Below, one piece after another: positions 1-12,200 of a stretch of DNA of 64,000 nucleotides (position 1 is its first letter; each line of letters starts with the position of its first letter). Source of the stretch: Parus major (taxonomy: Eukaryota; Chordata; Aves; Passeriformes; Paridae); the NCBI RefSeq assembly GCF_001522545.3, contig NC_031776.1, positions 29,558,629 to 29,622,628 of the forward strand, read 5' to 3'. The position numbers and the translations under genes were made by a program. The notes below the pieces were generated by a model. That model made no database searches, was not told the origin of the DNA, and was given only the letters and a program-made list of their open reading frames with translations.

Positions 1-368
1 ACCTTCAGAGCTAGGCTTTAATTGTGCTCTCAAAAAGGTATTTTTCTACTTGAAAATATTTTTAGTATTATGACCTCTCCCCAGTTAATTCGTAGTTAAT
101 TAACATTTTGTCTTGGCTAACCTCAGCCTGCTGCTCAGCCCCATGCAGCCGCTTGCTCGCTTCCTCACGGTGGGATGGGAAAGAGAACTGGAAAGTCAAA
201 AGTGAGGAAACTTGTGAGCTGAGATACAGATCACTTCCCAAGGGCAGGCAGGTATGGCCATACCCAGGGAATCTGGGGTTTATTACCTGTTATTGGTTAG
301 CTGGGAAGAAAAACTCCATCATTTGGAAAGTCCCTCCTTCTCCCCACAGCTCTGTGTGTTGGGCATGA

Positions 369-388
369 GGGATGGGATGGGATGGGAT
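369..388 (+). repeat. (GGGAT)4 tandem repeat, G-quadruplex-type
   Basis: Four copies of GGGAT in a row give four G3 runs separated by 2-nt AT loops. This fits the canonical G-quadruplex pattern on the + strand. It lies about 60 bp from a second such motif at 449-466. It may simply be a small microsatellite; a function is not shown by the sequence. Confidence 0.8.
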
Positions 389-448
389 ATCCCCTGGGTC
401 AGTGGGATCAGCTGTCCTGCCTTGTCCCCACTTGGCCTCCTCACTGCT

Positions 449-468
449 GGGTGGGGTGGGGTGGGGTG
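449..468 (+). repeat. (GGGGT)n tandem repeat, strong G-quadruplex motif
   Basis: G runs at 449-451, 453-456, 458-461 and 463-466 are separated by single T residues. Four G3-G4 runs with 1-nt loops form one of the most stable predicted quadruplex classes. The repeat is short and sits in otherwise ordinary noncoding DNA. Confidence 0.8.
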
Positions 469-3400
469 AGAGGCAGAAAAGGCCTTGGCTCTGTGAGAGC
501 TCTGCCCAGCAGCAAGGAAATATCCCTGTGCTATCAGATCTGCTTCCAACACAAATCCCAAACCCAGCCCCATCCCAGCTGCCATGAAGGACATTAATTC
601 TACCCCAGGCAGGACACAGTCATGGATTTCAGGAGAATAACACAGCGGAAAAGATGATCTTAGTAATCAAGCCTTCATCAGTAGCTGAAGCTCACAGTAT
701 TCAAGACACAAGTCCGAGTCTTTGTGGGTCTTCCAACAGCAGTTCACTTTTCCAAACTTTGTTTTGTCATTCAGAACTTAAAAAGTCTCAGCCTTGAGCA
801 ATGTCTGGAGAGGAACAGTGGGAGTTAAACTATCTGGCTTATTTTCTTTGCAGCAGTAATAACTCAGAATAATAACAATTGTGCCTCTCTTCAGTGAAAA
901 AGGAGTAGGTACACTCATGGCTCTTGAAAAGTGCTTGGAGACTTATGGGTAGTAAGCAAAAAAAAAAAAAAAGTAATTTAACATGGTTGTTTGTTAAGAT
1001 AAAGCAGAGTGTAATCAAAGTACATCCCCTAGAAGTGCCTGTGCATAATTATTTGGCACTGGTCAAGTGTAATACTTATATTGATATATTAAATTAGGTT
1101 TTATAACAGCAAAAGTAAACCCTAATTTTACTTATGGTGCCTTTTGGTGACAAATCCCCTAAAATGGGATATTTTGAATTATACACAGCTCACATTTACA
1201 TCTGTTTCTGCAGTATATTTTTCCAAAAGGTTCTTGGAAACTCTGAAGATGAGATTTGTAAAAAAGTCCTGGAGGAGTATTATTTATGAAACTATCTTTC
1301 CTCTTCAGCTTTTCTAAAATATAGAGGATATGTTGAAGACCTACTGGATTATACTGTTTCTATCACTGATGAGCCAATACTGGCTGGCTCCTCAAAGAAC
1401 CTGTAGTCTTTATTCTCATTAATGTTTGCCTAGAGATGAATGAGCTGCATTTTCAGACAAATTCAGGGGATCATGTTGCTTTCTTCCCTGTGTAAGAATT
1501 TTAACAGAGAGCCATTTTTTTTCCCCTCCAACTCTTTCATTTGCAGTTTTCAGAAAGGTTTACAATAAAAGTTCAGAGCAGTTTCTGCTTCCTTAGCTGG
1601 GTGTTTCTTGTGTGCAAGTCATAAACAACAAATGTATTTCCTTTTGCAAGTTAGATTGTGTAGGGTGTAATATTGTGGTGCTGTAGGAAACCTTTGATGC
1701 AATATGTTACAGGAAGGGAAGATGATTTAATTTAAAGACAAATGTAACCTCATCCTCTCACATATTTTTAAGCACAAAAAACATGCTCAAGTACCAGGAT
1801 TTGTATCCAGGAGGTCTGAGCAAGGTTTTGCACTGAAAAAGAGGAGAAAGGATATTGCCCAGCAAAGAAAAAAAAATTAAATGGCATGAAGTGAGAATAA
1901 AACTTTGAAGTGGAAGTTTGGTAAAATTGACGAGTTTTCTGGAATAAACATTTTCTCTCTTGATGTTTTACACTCTGTAATGAGCAGTACTGTTATGTGA
2001 TTGGAAATAATGTAATTAGCTGCCAAAGATAATTAAAAATATATTTTATAAATCAATTAAAAAAACCCCAAACCCTTACTCCCTTGCTACTCTGCTAAAC
2101 GGATAATAAAAGAAGTGATTCCTTTATTGAACTGAGTTCTACAGTTTCACTGGTATAAAAACCCAGTTTTGAGTGAAGTAGACAGAGAAGCACCATTCCT
2201 GTTAAAAAGTTATAGAACTCTTCCCCAGCTGTGCATCTGCAGGCTCTGCACAGGGACAATCTGTGTTTCCTCTGCTCCTTCAGCTGGGCCAGGTTTGTTG
2301 TGTTTCTGCTGGAGAGTGTGAGTTACCTCTGTGCTGAGCCTTGTGTGAGCAAAGCAAAGGCATTTCGTGTCCTCACCTCCTTTACTGTCATTTGCACCTT
2401 AAGATAATTTATTCCCATCTCACAACTGTCCTTTCATTTAGATTTACTCTTACAATTTAAATGTATATTAAAAAAATATGAACACCATTCCCATCACCTT
2501 GTTGTTGAAGCACAGGGGCAGAATAATTCCCCTTCCCCCTGCAAACAGACAAGGGAAAAGGGATGATGTTCATCAGTGAGGCTTTGGACTGCTCTTGTCA
2601 TCAAGAGGTATTTAATGTTTGTCTTAATTTATCTTACTGTCTTGTTCTCTGGCCTTCAAAATATCCAGTACAGGAATGTTTGTGTCTTGATTTGGTTTGC
2701 TTTTGTCTTGATTTGGTTACTCCTGCATGTAGTGACAGGGTCTTAATCTACCTGATCAATTATCTTCAGGGCAAAGGAGAGCAAGTATTAGAGATTTTAT
2801 ATCTCTACTTGTTTGAAGAAGGCAGCCTGGTCTTGGATAATTAAAGGACTATTTAATTAATTGAATCTGGGAAATTACTTGAGTACTTAATTCTGGTTTT
2901 AATATTCTTTTTTGAGATAAGGAGGAAATTTAAAAAAATTGAATTGAAAGTCATAGACAAAGATTTCTTCTCTAGAGAAGAATGTATTTATTCTCTTTTC
3001 CTATGAGCTTCTATCTGATTATCCTCCCATTCTTAACCTCAGGGAAGTGCCTGTTCTGAGTGCTACATACTGACCGTCCATTATTGGTAAAAAAAACTCA
3101 GGGATATCAGCATGAGAAAGAGAGACATGAACTGAATGGCCATTTGTCTCCTGAGAGACATGAACCACACAAGTAGTGGGCATTCTGGATTCAGAATTCA
3201 GGTTGTAGCTCTGGAGGTTTGGAGTTGGTTGTGTTTTATTTCCTTGAGCTCAGTCCTCTTTGGTGCCAAAAACAAGCTTCTCTTTTTCAGTTCTCTTTAG
3301 ATTTCAGCAGTGCTGTTTCAGAATTCAGTTAACCTGAACTTGAGACTAAAACAAATAAGTAAATACAAATGAAGGGGACTGAACTGACTATGCTGGGTCC

Positions 3401-5140
3401 TTACTGTACCTTTCAGCACTGCAAAGGAAATTACCTTGTTGCTAGGATTTATCATAAAAATAGTTGAAAATTTAACAGTTTAAATGAAGAACCATGGAAA
3501 TTTTGTACTTTCTTCTTCATGCCAGGATCCATTTGGATCATTTTAATGTTTGCTATTGCACTTTTTTACCTTTTTCTTTCTTCATTGATCTGCAGCCCTA
3601 TGTCATTTCCAAATGGACTTACTGTACATGGTCCTTTGTACAAATGTTGGCTACTTCTTTGTTTCCTGTTACCTCCAAAATCTGTTTTTCTGGCTCCAGG
3701 TCTTTAATCACAAATGAGTTATTTATAGCCATGAGATCTCATCTCCCCCATGCCCTCCATCATAATTTATTTTCTTCCCTGTTAAAGACAGAATTTTTTT
3801 CCTCAATACTTGATTCATCTTTCTGACTTTCTGTCTTGATGGTTTGTCCAGATAATTACTTGTCTTTCAGAAAGCTCAACTGTGAAGTTCCTGCTTCAGT
3901 CAGTGAGGAAAATCAGCCCAAAACTTTTGAATTTTTAGTGTGAATAGCCTGAAAAGTTGCATCAATTCCATCCAATGTCCCAAGTTTTCTTACTGATTTG
4001 GAGCATTTGGGTTCTCAGTGGCACAGAGACCATCTGGGGAGCATGGACAAAAACAAAAAGATATCTCTGGGCATTGAGGAAAACTGTGAGGTCCTGATGC
4101 AAAGTGCTTTTTCTTCACACCTACAGTTAAGGCTGGAGGTGCTTAAATGAGTCCTCTAAATGCATCCTCTGCTTGTTTTATGCTGCTCTAAAGTACTTGA
4201 AGGTAGCAGCAGCTATTTTGAGTAACCCATAATCTGCAAAGGAAGCGTGGGGGTCAGGCACAGATGGCTGACTGCAAACAGCAGCGAGCAGGATCAGAGC
4301 AGAATGGCTCCAGTTTCCAGCTCTGGTTTTCTGTTAGGTGGAAAAACCCAGAATGCTCCTGAAAGACATCTCAGGTGCACATGAGCTCTCCAACAGGTGA
4401 TGGTTTGAAACTTCTGGCAGGTCTCCTACTTTTCATCCAGCCCCCTTGACAAGCATTCTTGGAAATGCCACAGGATGAATCCTGGTGGGATCAGATCCAG
4501 AATTTCTCTGACAGGAAAAAAAAATATGGAGTAGAGCTCATTTCACAAAATGGCACACTCTGTAATTAATGACTGTAAAAGATTTTGATAACTCCTAATA
4601 GAAAGGCCAGAGTTGAAAATTCAATAGCTAATACATCATTTTCTCACAAACTGAATAGTTGCCATAGGTTATCATGGGCATCTCTAATAGTTGTAGCCTA
4701 GGAACTGTGGGTAAATTAAGGGCAGACTTTTGTCATTTATTTTTTTTCTGTGATCTATTCACTCATCCCTCTGGTAGAGCAACAAAAATTCTTCTTCAGA
4801 AGTCATTAGAAAACAAGATTGAGATTAGTGATGTGATAGTCATAACCTGTTACTTAGTCTTGCTGTGGACTGTTCTGGAAAGATGTCATTGAACAAGCAT
4901 GTTTGCAAAAAGAAGATGTACTCTCCCTAAATAGTTTTCCTGTAAGTCATGTGCAGCCTTTGTACTTGGTGTACAGAACATTTTCCTGGAACATTGGAGT
5001 TCCATGATGTTTATAAGCATTATGAAAAGCTATTCTAGAAACAGAGTTTAACTCAGCTCTGGATAGTACCTGGGATATATATTCTGGTCATCACAAATAG
5101 ATTACAGAAGCTGAATAATTAACAATACAGTATGTCTTGT
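469..5140. other. Noncoding stretch, no supported gene
   Basis: AT-rich, CpG-poor sequence. It contains a 15-nt poly-A run (958-972) and a short imperfect duplication of a CTTGATTTGGTT motif near 2686-2718. The longest open frames (for example 93 codons from 2563 and 110 codons from 3494) show no recognisable domain, no splice context and no family resemblance, so they are treated as chance. I see no CR1 end or other recognisable mobile element here. Confidence 0.6.
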
Positions 5141-5165
5141 GAGGATCTGGAGGAGCCAGATCCTC
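5141..5165. repeat. Perfect 10-bp inverted repeat with 5-nt loop
   Basis: GAGGATCTGG at 5141-5150 is followed by the loop AGGAG and by its exact reverse complement CCAGATCCTC at 5156-5165. As RNA this would fold into a short hairpin. It continues into a (CCT)n-like run. The stem is too short for a typical microRNA precursor, so it is probably a chance or microsatellite-derived palindrome. Confidence 0.7.
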
Positions 5166-6600
5166 CTCCTCCTTCTTTTCACTGGGAAATGACAAAAACT
5201 TGCCAGATGATGACAATCAGGCTAAAGCAGGGCTCGATCCAAAGAGGTGGAGAAAGTTCAAGGCTAACCTGTCAAGAGGAGCATTCTGAGAAGATTTTCA
5301 CGACAAAATGACTGTCAGGAGGGAAAACTTCATTTCAGTGAGACTGATAGAACACTGCTGTTTGGATTACAAGAGGAAAGATTTTTCTTTCATCAACATT
5401 TAAGGAGTCAGTACTCCTTAATCACTACTTATTTATAAAACAACTTATGATATATTTTTCAGTCATAGTTTCCTAATACTACACTCTGCAGATACCTGCT
5501 GGGTATTTCATGTAAGTTTGAAAAGCTTTTTCCTGTAAAATATATAGTCACATTTTTATTTCTTTTATATTTATGATCTAGAGATGTAGAGACAGCTTGT
5601 CATGGGTCACATGCTCCTCTCTCTTCCTTTCTGCACAAAATTTGAGAGGATGAAACCTGGCAGAGCTGAATCCCTTTACAGAAAAATATCTGCTGAATTA
5701 CCAGTTTAGACTTAGAGTAGAGGCTTTTTCTTGGGATTGGTTATAACTTGCCATTGTAACAATGACATAAAATCTTTTAAAAAGTAAGATATTCCAGTTT
5801 TGCTTTATTTCTACCAAAATGTGTTTAGTTACAAAGGGGTGATTTGAGGAGGAGCTGGGGAAGCAGAGCCTGATATCACAACACCTTTAAAGTAACTTTG
5901 TTCCAGAAAATGAGAGTTCAGTATTTTCTAAAGAATATTGTCAAGCTGGTCACTAGAAACACAGGTATCTAGAAAGATCACTAATTTTAATCTAACCTTG
6001 TGCACTTTAACAAAAATTTAGTATTTCAGTATATTTATGTAAAATACTTTATTTTTCAGTCCATTGCAATATCTCAGTTTGCTGTAGCTTTGATGATTTT
6101 GTCTGAAGTATTTAAATGTGGTTTCAATTTTATTACAGAGAGCAACAGGCAGGGAAATGGGGTTAGATTTGATAGCAAGAGTATTTGAGAGAAACCCTGA
6201 AGTTGCTGATGTGTGAGAATGCCCCTTGAATACATTTGGGCATGTAAAACATTGTACCAGACTTTTAGCAAATGTAGACATGATTGAAAAAAAAAATAAA
6301 AATTATTCCATGGAAACTTTTTTGGACAGATACAGAGTTTTTGTGAAGGGGTTTATCCTGTCCCACCTTCCCTGGCAGCACACTCACACTTTGGTGAGGG
6401 CAAAGAGGGAGAATAACAACCGAGGGTCATTCAGGTGCAAGCTCTGCCTTGACGGGGCTCTGCAGCAAATTCCACATCAGTGCACATTGGCTCAGGAACA
6501 GCACCAGGGAAATGACTCAGCCCCAGGAGTCTGTATCTGTCACCGAGGAAGATGGAAGAGCCAAACTCTCCTGACTGAAGAGATAACAAACTGCGAGTGG
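5166..6600. other. Noncoding stretch, no supported gene
   Basis: Ordinary AT-rich sequence. The open frame at 6226-6657 (143 codons) starts within an A-rich tract, has no recognised domain, and overlaps an opposite-strand open frame. It is not called as a gene. Confidence 0.5.
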
Positions 6601-6604
6601 CTGG

Positions 6605-6680
6605 TGGCCAGCTGCCAGCAGCTGCCAGGATCACTGCCAGCCTGGGAGAGGCTGTAAGCAGCTACAGCTACCAGCTGGGC
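6605..6680. promoter_or_regulatory. Cluster of three CAGCTG E-boxes
   Basis: CAGCTG occurs at 6609-6614 and 6619-6624, embedded in a tandem 10-bp unit (CAGCTGCCAG twice), and again at 6672-6677. CAGCTG is the core preferred by many class A/II bHLH dimers. The first two sites are one DNA helical turn apart. A tandem duplication would explain the spacing equally well, so a regulatory role is only a suggestion. Confidence 0.25.
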
Positions 6681-6699
6681 ATCTTGGAAAGCTAAAAGC

Positions 6700-9239
6700 A
6701 CATCCAGGGTGCTAAATTCTGCCTTCTGTTAAATGTTTTGCTGTTAAATGAATGTTCCAGGGTTTTTTTAAGGATGTCTGGTCATTAGTCATCATTATCT
6801 CTAGTCCCAGGAGAGGAGGATTGCAGGCACGGAAGGAATCAGGACACCTGAGTTAGCTGTGGCTGTCTGCAGCAGAGGTGGGGACTCAGAGCCCTCATGA
6901 TGGAAAATTATGTCAATCAGCTTCAGGAAAGTTAGGTGTGAGGTTCAAGGTCTGTAAGAGATTATCTCAAAGGCAGCAGACAGGAAGAGAAATGCCCTTA
7001 GCCTAGAGATGGTTGGTTGGCTTTTCTGGAGCACAGCTTTTCCCACACAGGCACAAAACGTGGTGTGGAGGCTTTACAGTTGTTCTCCTCATCACCCCAA
7101 AAACCTGCAGCACTCCAGGGTGCCTAAACTCCACTCCACGTGTGTGTGTGGCTGCTGGTTTCGGTGACCCCCTCTAAGCCAGACTTCCCTGCCAGAGAGA
7201 TGGATTGTGGCACATTGGTTCCTCTGTGCACCTGGAGAGGAGCTCCTGTGAACCCCACTCCCCGTGCAGAGAAAATGCTGTGTTACACCTGCATGGGCAA
7301 ACAAAACTACCTAGCAGAATGAATAACTTTCTTTTTTTTTTCACATATCCTGTCTTTACTATGCCTAAATAGCTTTATATTCTCTTGTGTAAGACTTCCT
7401 TGCTTCTGCAAACAAGATTATTCTGTAAATATTCATTTTACATGCACAGAGACAGTATAGATAGCTCCAATTTTCTAGCAGGACTACTTCAAAGAAACCC
7501 CAGAAAACCAAAACATCTTTTAAAACACTGGATTATTTCACATCTGTCAGAAGATAATAATAAAGACAAGAGTCTGTAATTTACTGTTCAGTATGCACAT
7601 TTTCAGATTTTACCTCTCTGGAGGAATGCAGTTTTAAAAAATGCCAGTATATTACCCCACATTTTATTTTCATTGTTTCTATAGAATATTTCTTAAGAGA
7701 GAACTAAACCAAACAATAAGGCTACTATTCAAATTCACCTTTAGTATTGCTTTTGGATTAAATATATTTTAATATGTCTCACAATTTTAATATTTGATAG
7801 TAATGGTTTTATAAAGATTAATTTTTAGCTTTAGCATTCTGATCGCTCTGTCCAAACTTAATCTTTAAGCACAATCACAAAGAATTTGCATATCTACTGG
7901 CTTTAGGGGGTAATTTGTGCAATATTACAACAGGTTCTTTTTAAAAGTGATGCTTTGTGCTGCCTGCTCTTGCATTCTCTAGGGGCAGGAAGATGTCAGC
8001 TCCCATTAGCAGGATCTTGACCTTGGATGCTCCCAAATGAGTCCAGCACGGCAGCTAATTGCCTGTGCCTTAAACACAGTAACCCTAAAACATAAACAAA
8101 AGGGACTAGCAGTTTCAGCAATTCCTGCAGAGCTCACTGAAATTATTCTCTGCTGCAGCCAAGATACTTCATAGCTGAAGAAATTGTCTTATTGAATAAG
8201 AAGCTGGACCAAATTTTATCTACAATGACTAAAAATGAGTCATTTTCCTTGGCTTACTCAGTTGGCTGAGAGAGCAAAAGTTCAAGGATTTTGTAATGGT
8301 ATATTTTGAATATGTGCCTTGTGATACATTTTTTTTTTTGTTGTTTACTGGATCACATTTTCCCTCAAGAATTGATGTAATGAGGTGCTGGGGTCCAGAA
8401 CTCATAAGCGTTAGGAGAGATTCTGCAAAGAGCTTTGAATAAGCTATATTCTTAGCAAATAATGGATATATACAAATGACAAGTGTAATCTAAACTAATT
8501 TAGATCCATTACAGCAGCATCAAAGAAAATTCATTGAAAAATCACAATATTTATGATATTAAAAGAGAGAGTAGCAGATTTTTAAATATGAGGGACTTTT
8601 CAAAGAGGATTAAAAAGAAAGATCTTGCAAACATAATTTCATTTTCCCTGATGATTGCAACAGAGGGTTTGGCCCAAGGTTAAGGCAATTAATGGGAATT
8701 ATTTTCAGTAGTTTAATGAGGTTTCTCACAAAAGTCAAATTGGCAAGTTCTGAGCCTGGTACCTGAGTGATCAATAGGAATTTGCCTTATTAAAGGAAGA
8801 GGCATCAGTAGATGGTGCTGAAGAATATACAGAACCTGTGTATTATATATATCCTCTGGTTCTGCAGGACTAACCCAGCCCTGCACACAGATATGTGAGC
8901 AGCTTTCCTCCTCACGAGCTGAGTGCAATGGAAAAAAAGGCCAGATCTCAGGAGAAATCCTATACATCCTGTGCATCTTGCACATCCTAAATAATGCCTG
9001 GAACTCTCTGGGTCATGATCTCCCCAAAGGAAGGGTCAGTGCAATTCTTTCTTCTTTTGTCAGGTCTGAGATGAATCAGTAGCAAGTCATGATTGGTGTT
9101 GTAAAGAAAAGCTGACAAATTTGACAGTGAGGGCACTGCTGATTGCCCTAAACCCCTATTTTTTATCAAAAATATTGTATGGTTGGCTTACTCATAGCAT
9201 TCCTTTCCCAGAGAACTATCAGTGTCAGTGAGGGGTCTG
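6700..9239. other. Noncoding stretch; possible conserved patch near 8 kb
   Basis: No gene is supported. The interval 7960-8190 is less AT-rich than its surroundings and carries an AGCTAATTGC homeodomain-like site close to a CpG at about 8050. It has the look of an old conserved block, but this is only an impression. A T-run interrupts 8329-8339. Small open frames at 8713-9169 (-) have no support. Confidence 0.4.
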
Positions 9240-9281
9240 TAAGTTTTTTAGATGATCTAAAATCTAAGTTTTTTAGATGAT
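9240..9281. repeat. 17-bp direct repeat with internal palindrome
   Basis: TAAGTTTTTTAGATGAT occurs exactly at 9240-9256 and 9265-9281, a 25-bp period. The first copy also forms an inverted repeat with the spacer: 8-bp arms 9246-9253 and 9255-9262 around one base. It looks like a local tandem duplication. Confidence 0.8.
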
Positions 9282-12200
9282 GTTGCCTGTGCTGAAATGC
9301 AGCTGCTTTCTCATTTCATTTCAGCTTTGGATTTGATATCAGTGATCTCCTAGTAAAACAATTCTCAGTGCTGTGTGTTTCCAGGCATTATCTGTCCAAA
9401 CATCTAATCTGAAAATTACTGCCTGTAATACTTGTAAAACTGGTTTTAGAAGAAAATGTATCCTAGCTCTTGCTGCTGCAGCATGTAGGAGATGTCTGAA
9501 ACACATCCCTAGGCTGATCATCAAGATGTCTTTTCGCTGTTTCACCATGAAGAATTTTCTTTGTCTCTCTCTGTGAATTTGAAAATGGATTACAGAATGA
9601 TCTTGTGATCTATGGATACCTTCTGTATGATAATAGGAAAACATAGATTTGGAAATAGAAATTATCCCTAGAAATAACTATTGAATTCAAGACTGAGAAA
9701 GAAAACTGCTTTGCTATCTTAGATCTGTGAAAGGGTATTAGAGATTGGGCACAGCACAGCTCCTCTTATTCCATGAAACCAGAACCATGTTTAGGCCATG
9801 AAACATGTCCTCATTTCTCTGTAATTGTGTTCTAGTCAATGATTAAAATCTCACTATGCTAATTAGTAAAAGGGGGTTTTCGAGAAAACCTTTCTTCTGT
9901 TTTGTTTGTTCTCTTAAGGAAACAATGAGGAACGTGTTTCTTAATAATTTCTAATTCTTATTTAATGAAATTAATTCTATAGCACTTCTGGCTGAATACC
10001 TGTGAAAAATGAACAACCCATATGAAAAAGGTATAGCTTTGTAATACAGCTTGGCTGTATTATTATACCTTGTAAAGATTTTTACAGACTTCCAGAATAA
10101 TCTGTATTTTTTGATATTTCACCACACATTTTCAAAATGCTCAATAAAAAATGTTTTTGTGCTAAATGACAAGTAAAAGATGCATTTCCTTGCATCATTT
10201 TAATTTTACAGTCTTGTTAAATTTTGAATAGGCTGCACTTGTCATCTGTAAACGATAATTCTTATTAGATGTTTGCAGTGGTTTCACTACTAGGAAGGAA
10301 ATTAACTCCATCCCAGCTGAAACCAGGACAATGATGCACGTTTAATATTAAGAACAGGAGTATAAATGTATTTATTTTTAAAAGTACATATGTAGTAATG
10401 ACTCTGTTCCTGAAGGTTAACAAGGGTGGACAGAGGAAATTCAGCTGGATATAAAGGCTGACCCACCATTAAGTCTATGTTATAATTTTGATTTGCATAG
10501 ATGTTAATAAATACAAGTTCACTAAACCTCCCATGGAGCAGGGCAAGGCCTGACAGAAGCCAAGCACACAGGAACAAAAGGCTGTAAGCTGTTGGCCTGT
10601 CAGCCCAATACAGCTGTTTCCCAATGCCTGTGTTCCCTTTTCCCATCCAAGAGACATTTGTCTGCTTGGATCCTCTCACTGCTGGAACTCCTGTGTTTGA
10701 CAGTCTCATTGTTCTTGTGAGAATCCAAGATCATGAAGAGGCAGTGACATAATGCAGGTGTTGGGGTTTTTCTATTTGAGATCAGCTTAAACTCCCTTAG
10801 TCATAGCCCCTGAGCTGTTCTCTGAACTAGGGCATCTCAGTCTCAATCATTTTAGTTTCTCTCTCTCTCTGTCATTGCCTAGCTCTCTGTTTTCCTAATT
10901 TACCAGTGAGGAATCTCACAGCACTTCAGTGCTATGCCATCATATTTGCCCAGAGAACTTGCTCTTTCAAAAAGCAGAACAGGAAAATTATTGAAGTATG
11001 CATAAAACTAATATTGCTGTTTTGTCCATATTTTCACCACAGCATCCACTATATTCCATCAAATTAAGAAGTCTCTGGAAATTCATGTTCTACCACTGGC
11101 AAGTGCTATCTTGAACTTGCCTCTCAAGTTTTATGGCTTTGGTTCAGATGGACATTTAATTAACACTGCTGTAGCCTTTTCAAGAAATATTTGCTTTTGG
11201 TTTTCCCCCTGTCATTTAAAGTAGTAAATACAGCAGGACTTTATGAGATTTTGGGTTTTGTTGATTTTTTTACTCTTGTAAAAGTTCAATTATATCCCCA
11301 TCTGTAATACTTTTTTTAACATGGATCAGCATATAAACTATTCAAATTAATCCTTCAGTCTCACAAATACTGGAAGGAAAGAAAAAAAATTTGTAATGAA
11401 AACAGAAAATAAGAAGAATAAACTGGAAAAAAATTTCTCTTTATTTGAAGGAAAACCTGAAATTTTGGATAAAAGTTTAATCTGACTTCTTTTGATTATA
11501 ATATCATTGTCTGCTAGGGTAAGGAACTTTATTCTACTTGTTTAAAATGTAAACTTGAGTCAGACTGAAAATAACAGATCAGAACCAGGCTGACCAGTAG
11601 GTGAGCTTGGGAGAACAGGCAACTTCAGAGAGTCTTTCCAGGGGAAGAAAGATTAATCACCTGTCCTTGCTCTGACAGCAACAGCAGAGCCCAAAGGCTG
11701 TGATTGCTCATTACCATCCCAAAACACCTCTTACTTACCATGGGGCACAAATACAGATAAAGGAAAATTGGGGGTGCAAAGCTCCTTCTCTAAAGTGAAA
11801 TCAGGTGCATTTTTGATGTCATTGGAATAAAATATGCTGAGCCTGAACCACTGAGAGCCTGGCCCAAGGCAGGTGGATGACATTTCAGCTCCTGACATTG
11901 GATTTTGCACTGGGTGCTTGCAGCTACTCACTCTGCACTGGAAGGGAGCAAAGGCAACCCCATGAGAGCAACAAAGGGACCAATTCTTTTTCCTCTTTCC
12001 CATAGTAGGAAAATTGCCCAATTCTAACTGTCAAAACCAAAGTTTGCTGAAATCAATAGTATTCTGTCTGGGTGGGAGCCAGTGAGCAGCACAACAGCGA
12101 CAAATAGCAGCTGTGCAATGTACCTTGCTCCAGGTCCTTCTGGAATGAGAGCCACTAAAAATAGAAACAGCACCGTGATAAAAGTTAGCCCAGTGAGCAT

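Noticed and set aside
6226..6657. 143-codon open frame on the + strand
   Set aside because: No recognised domain, low-complexity start, overlapping opposite-strand frame and no splice or promoter context.
10302..10709. 135-codon open frame on the - strand with a hydrophobic stretch
   Set aside because: The hydrophobic segment is short, no family is recognised, and the length is within chance expectation for this amount of sequence.
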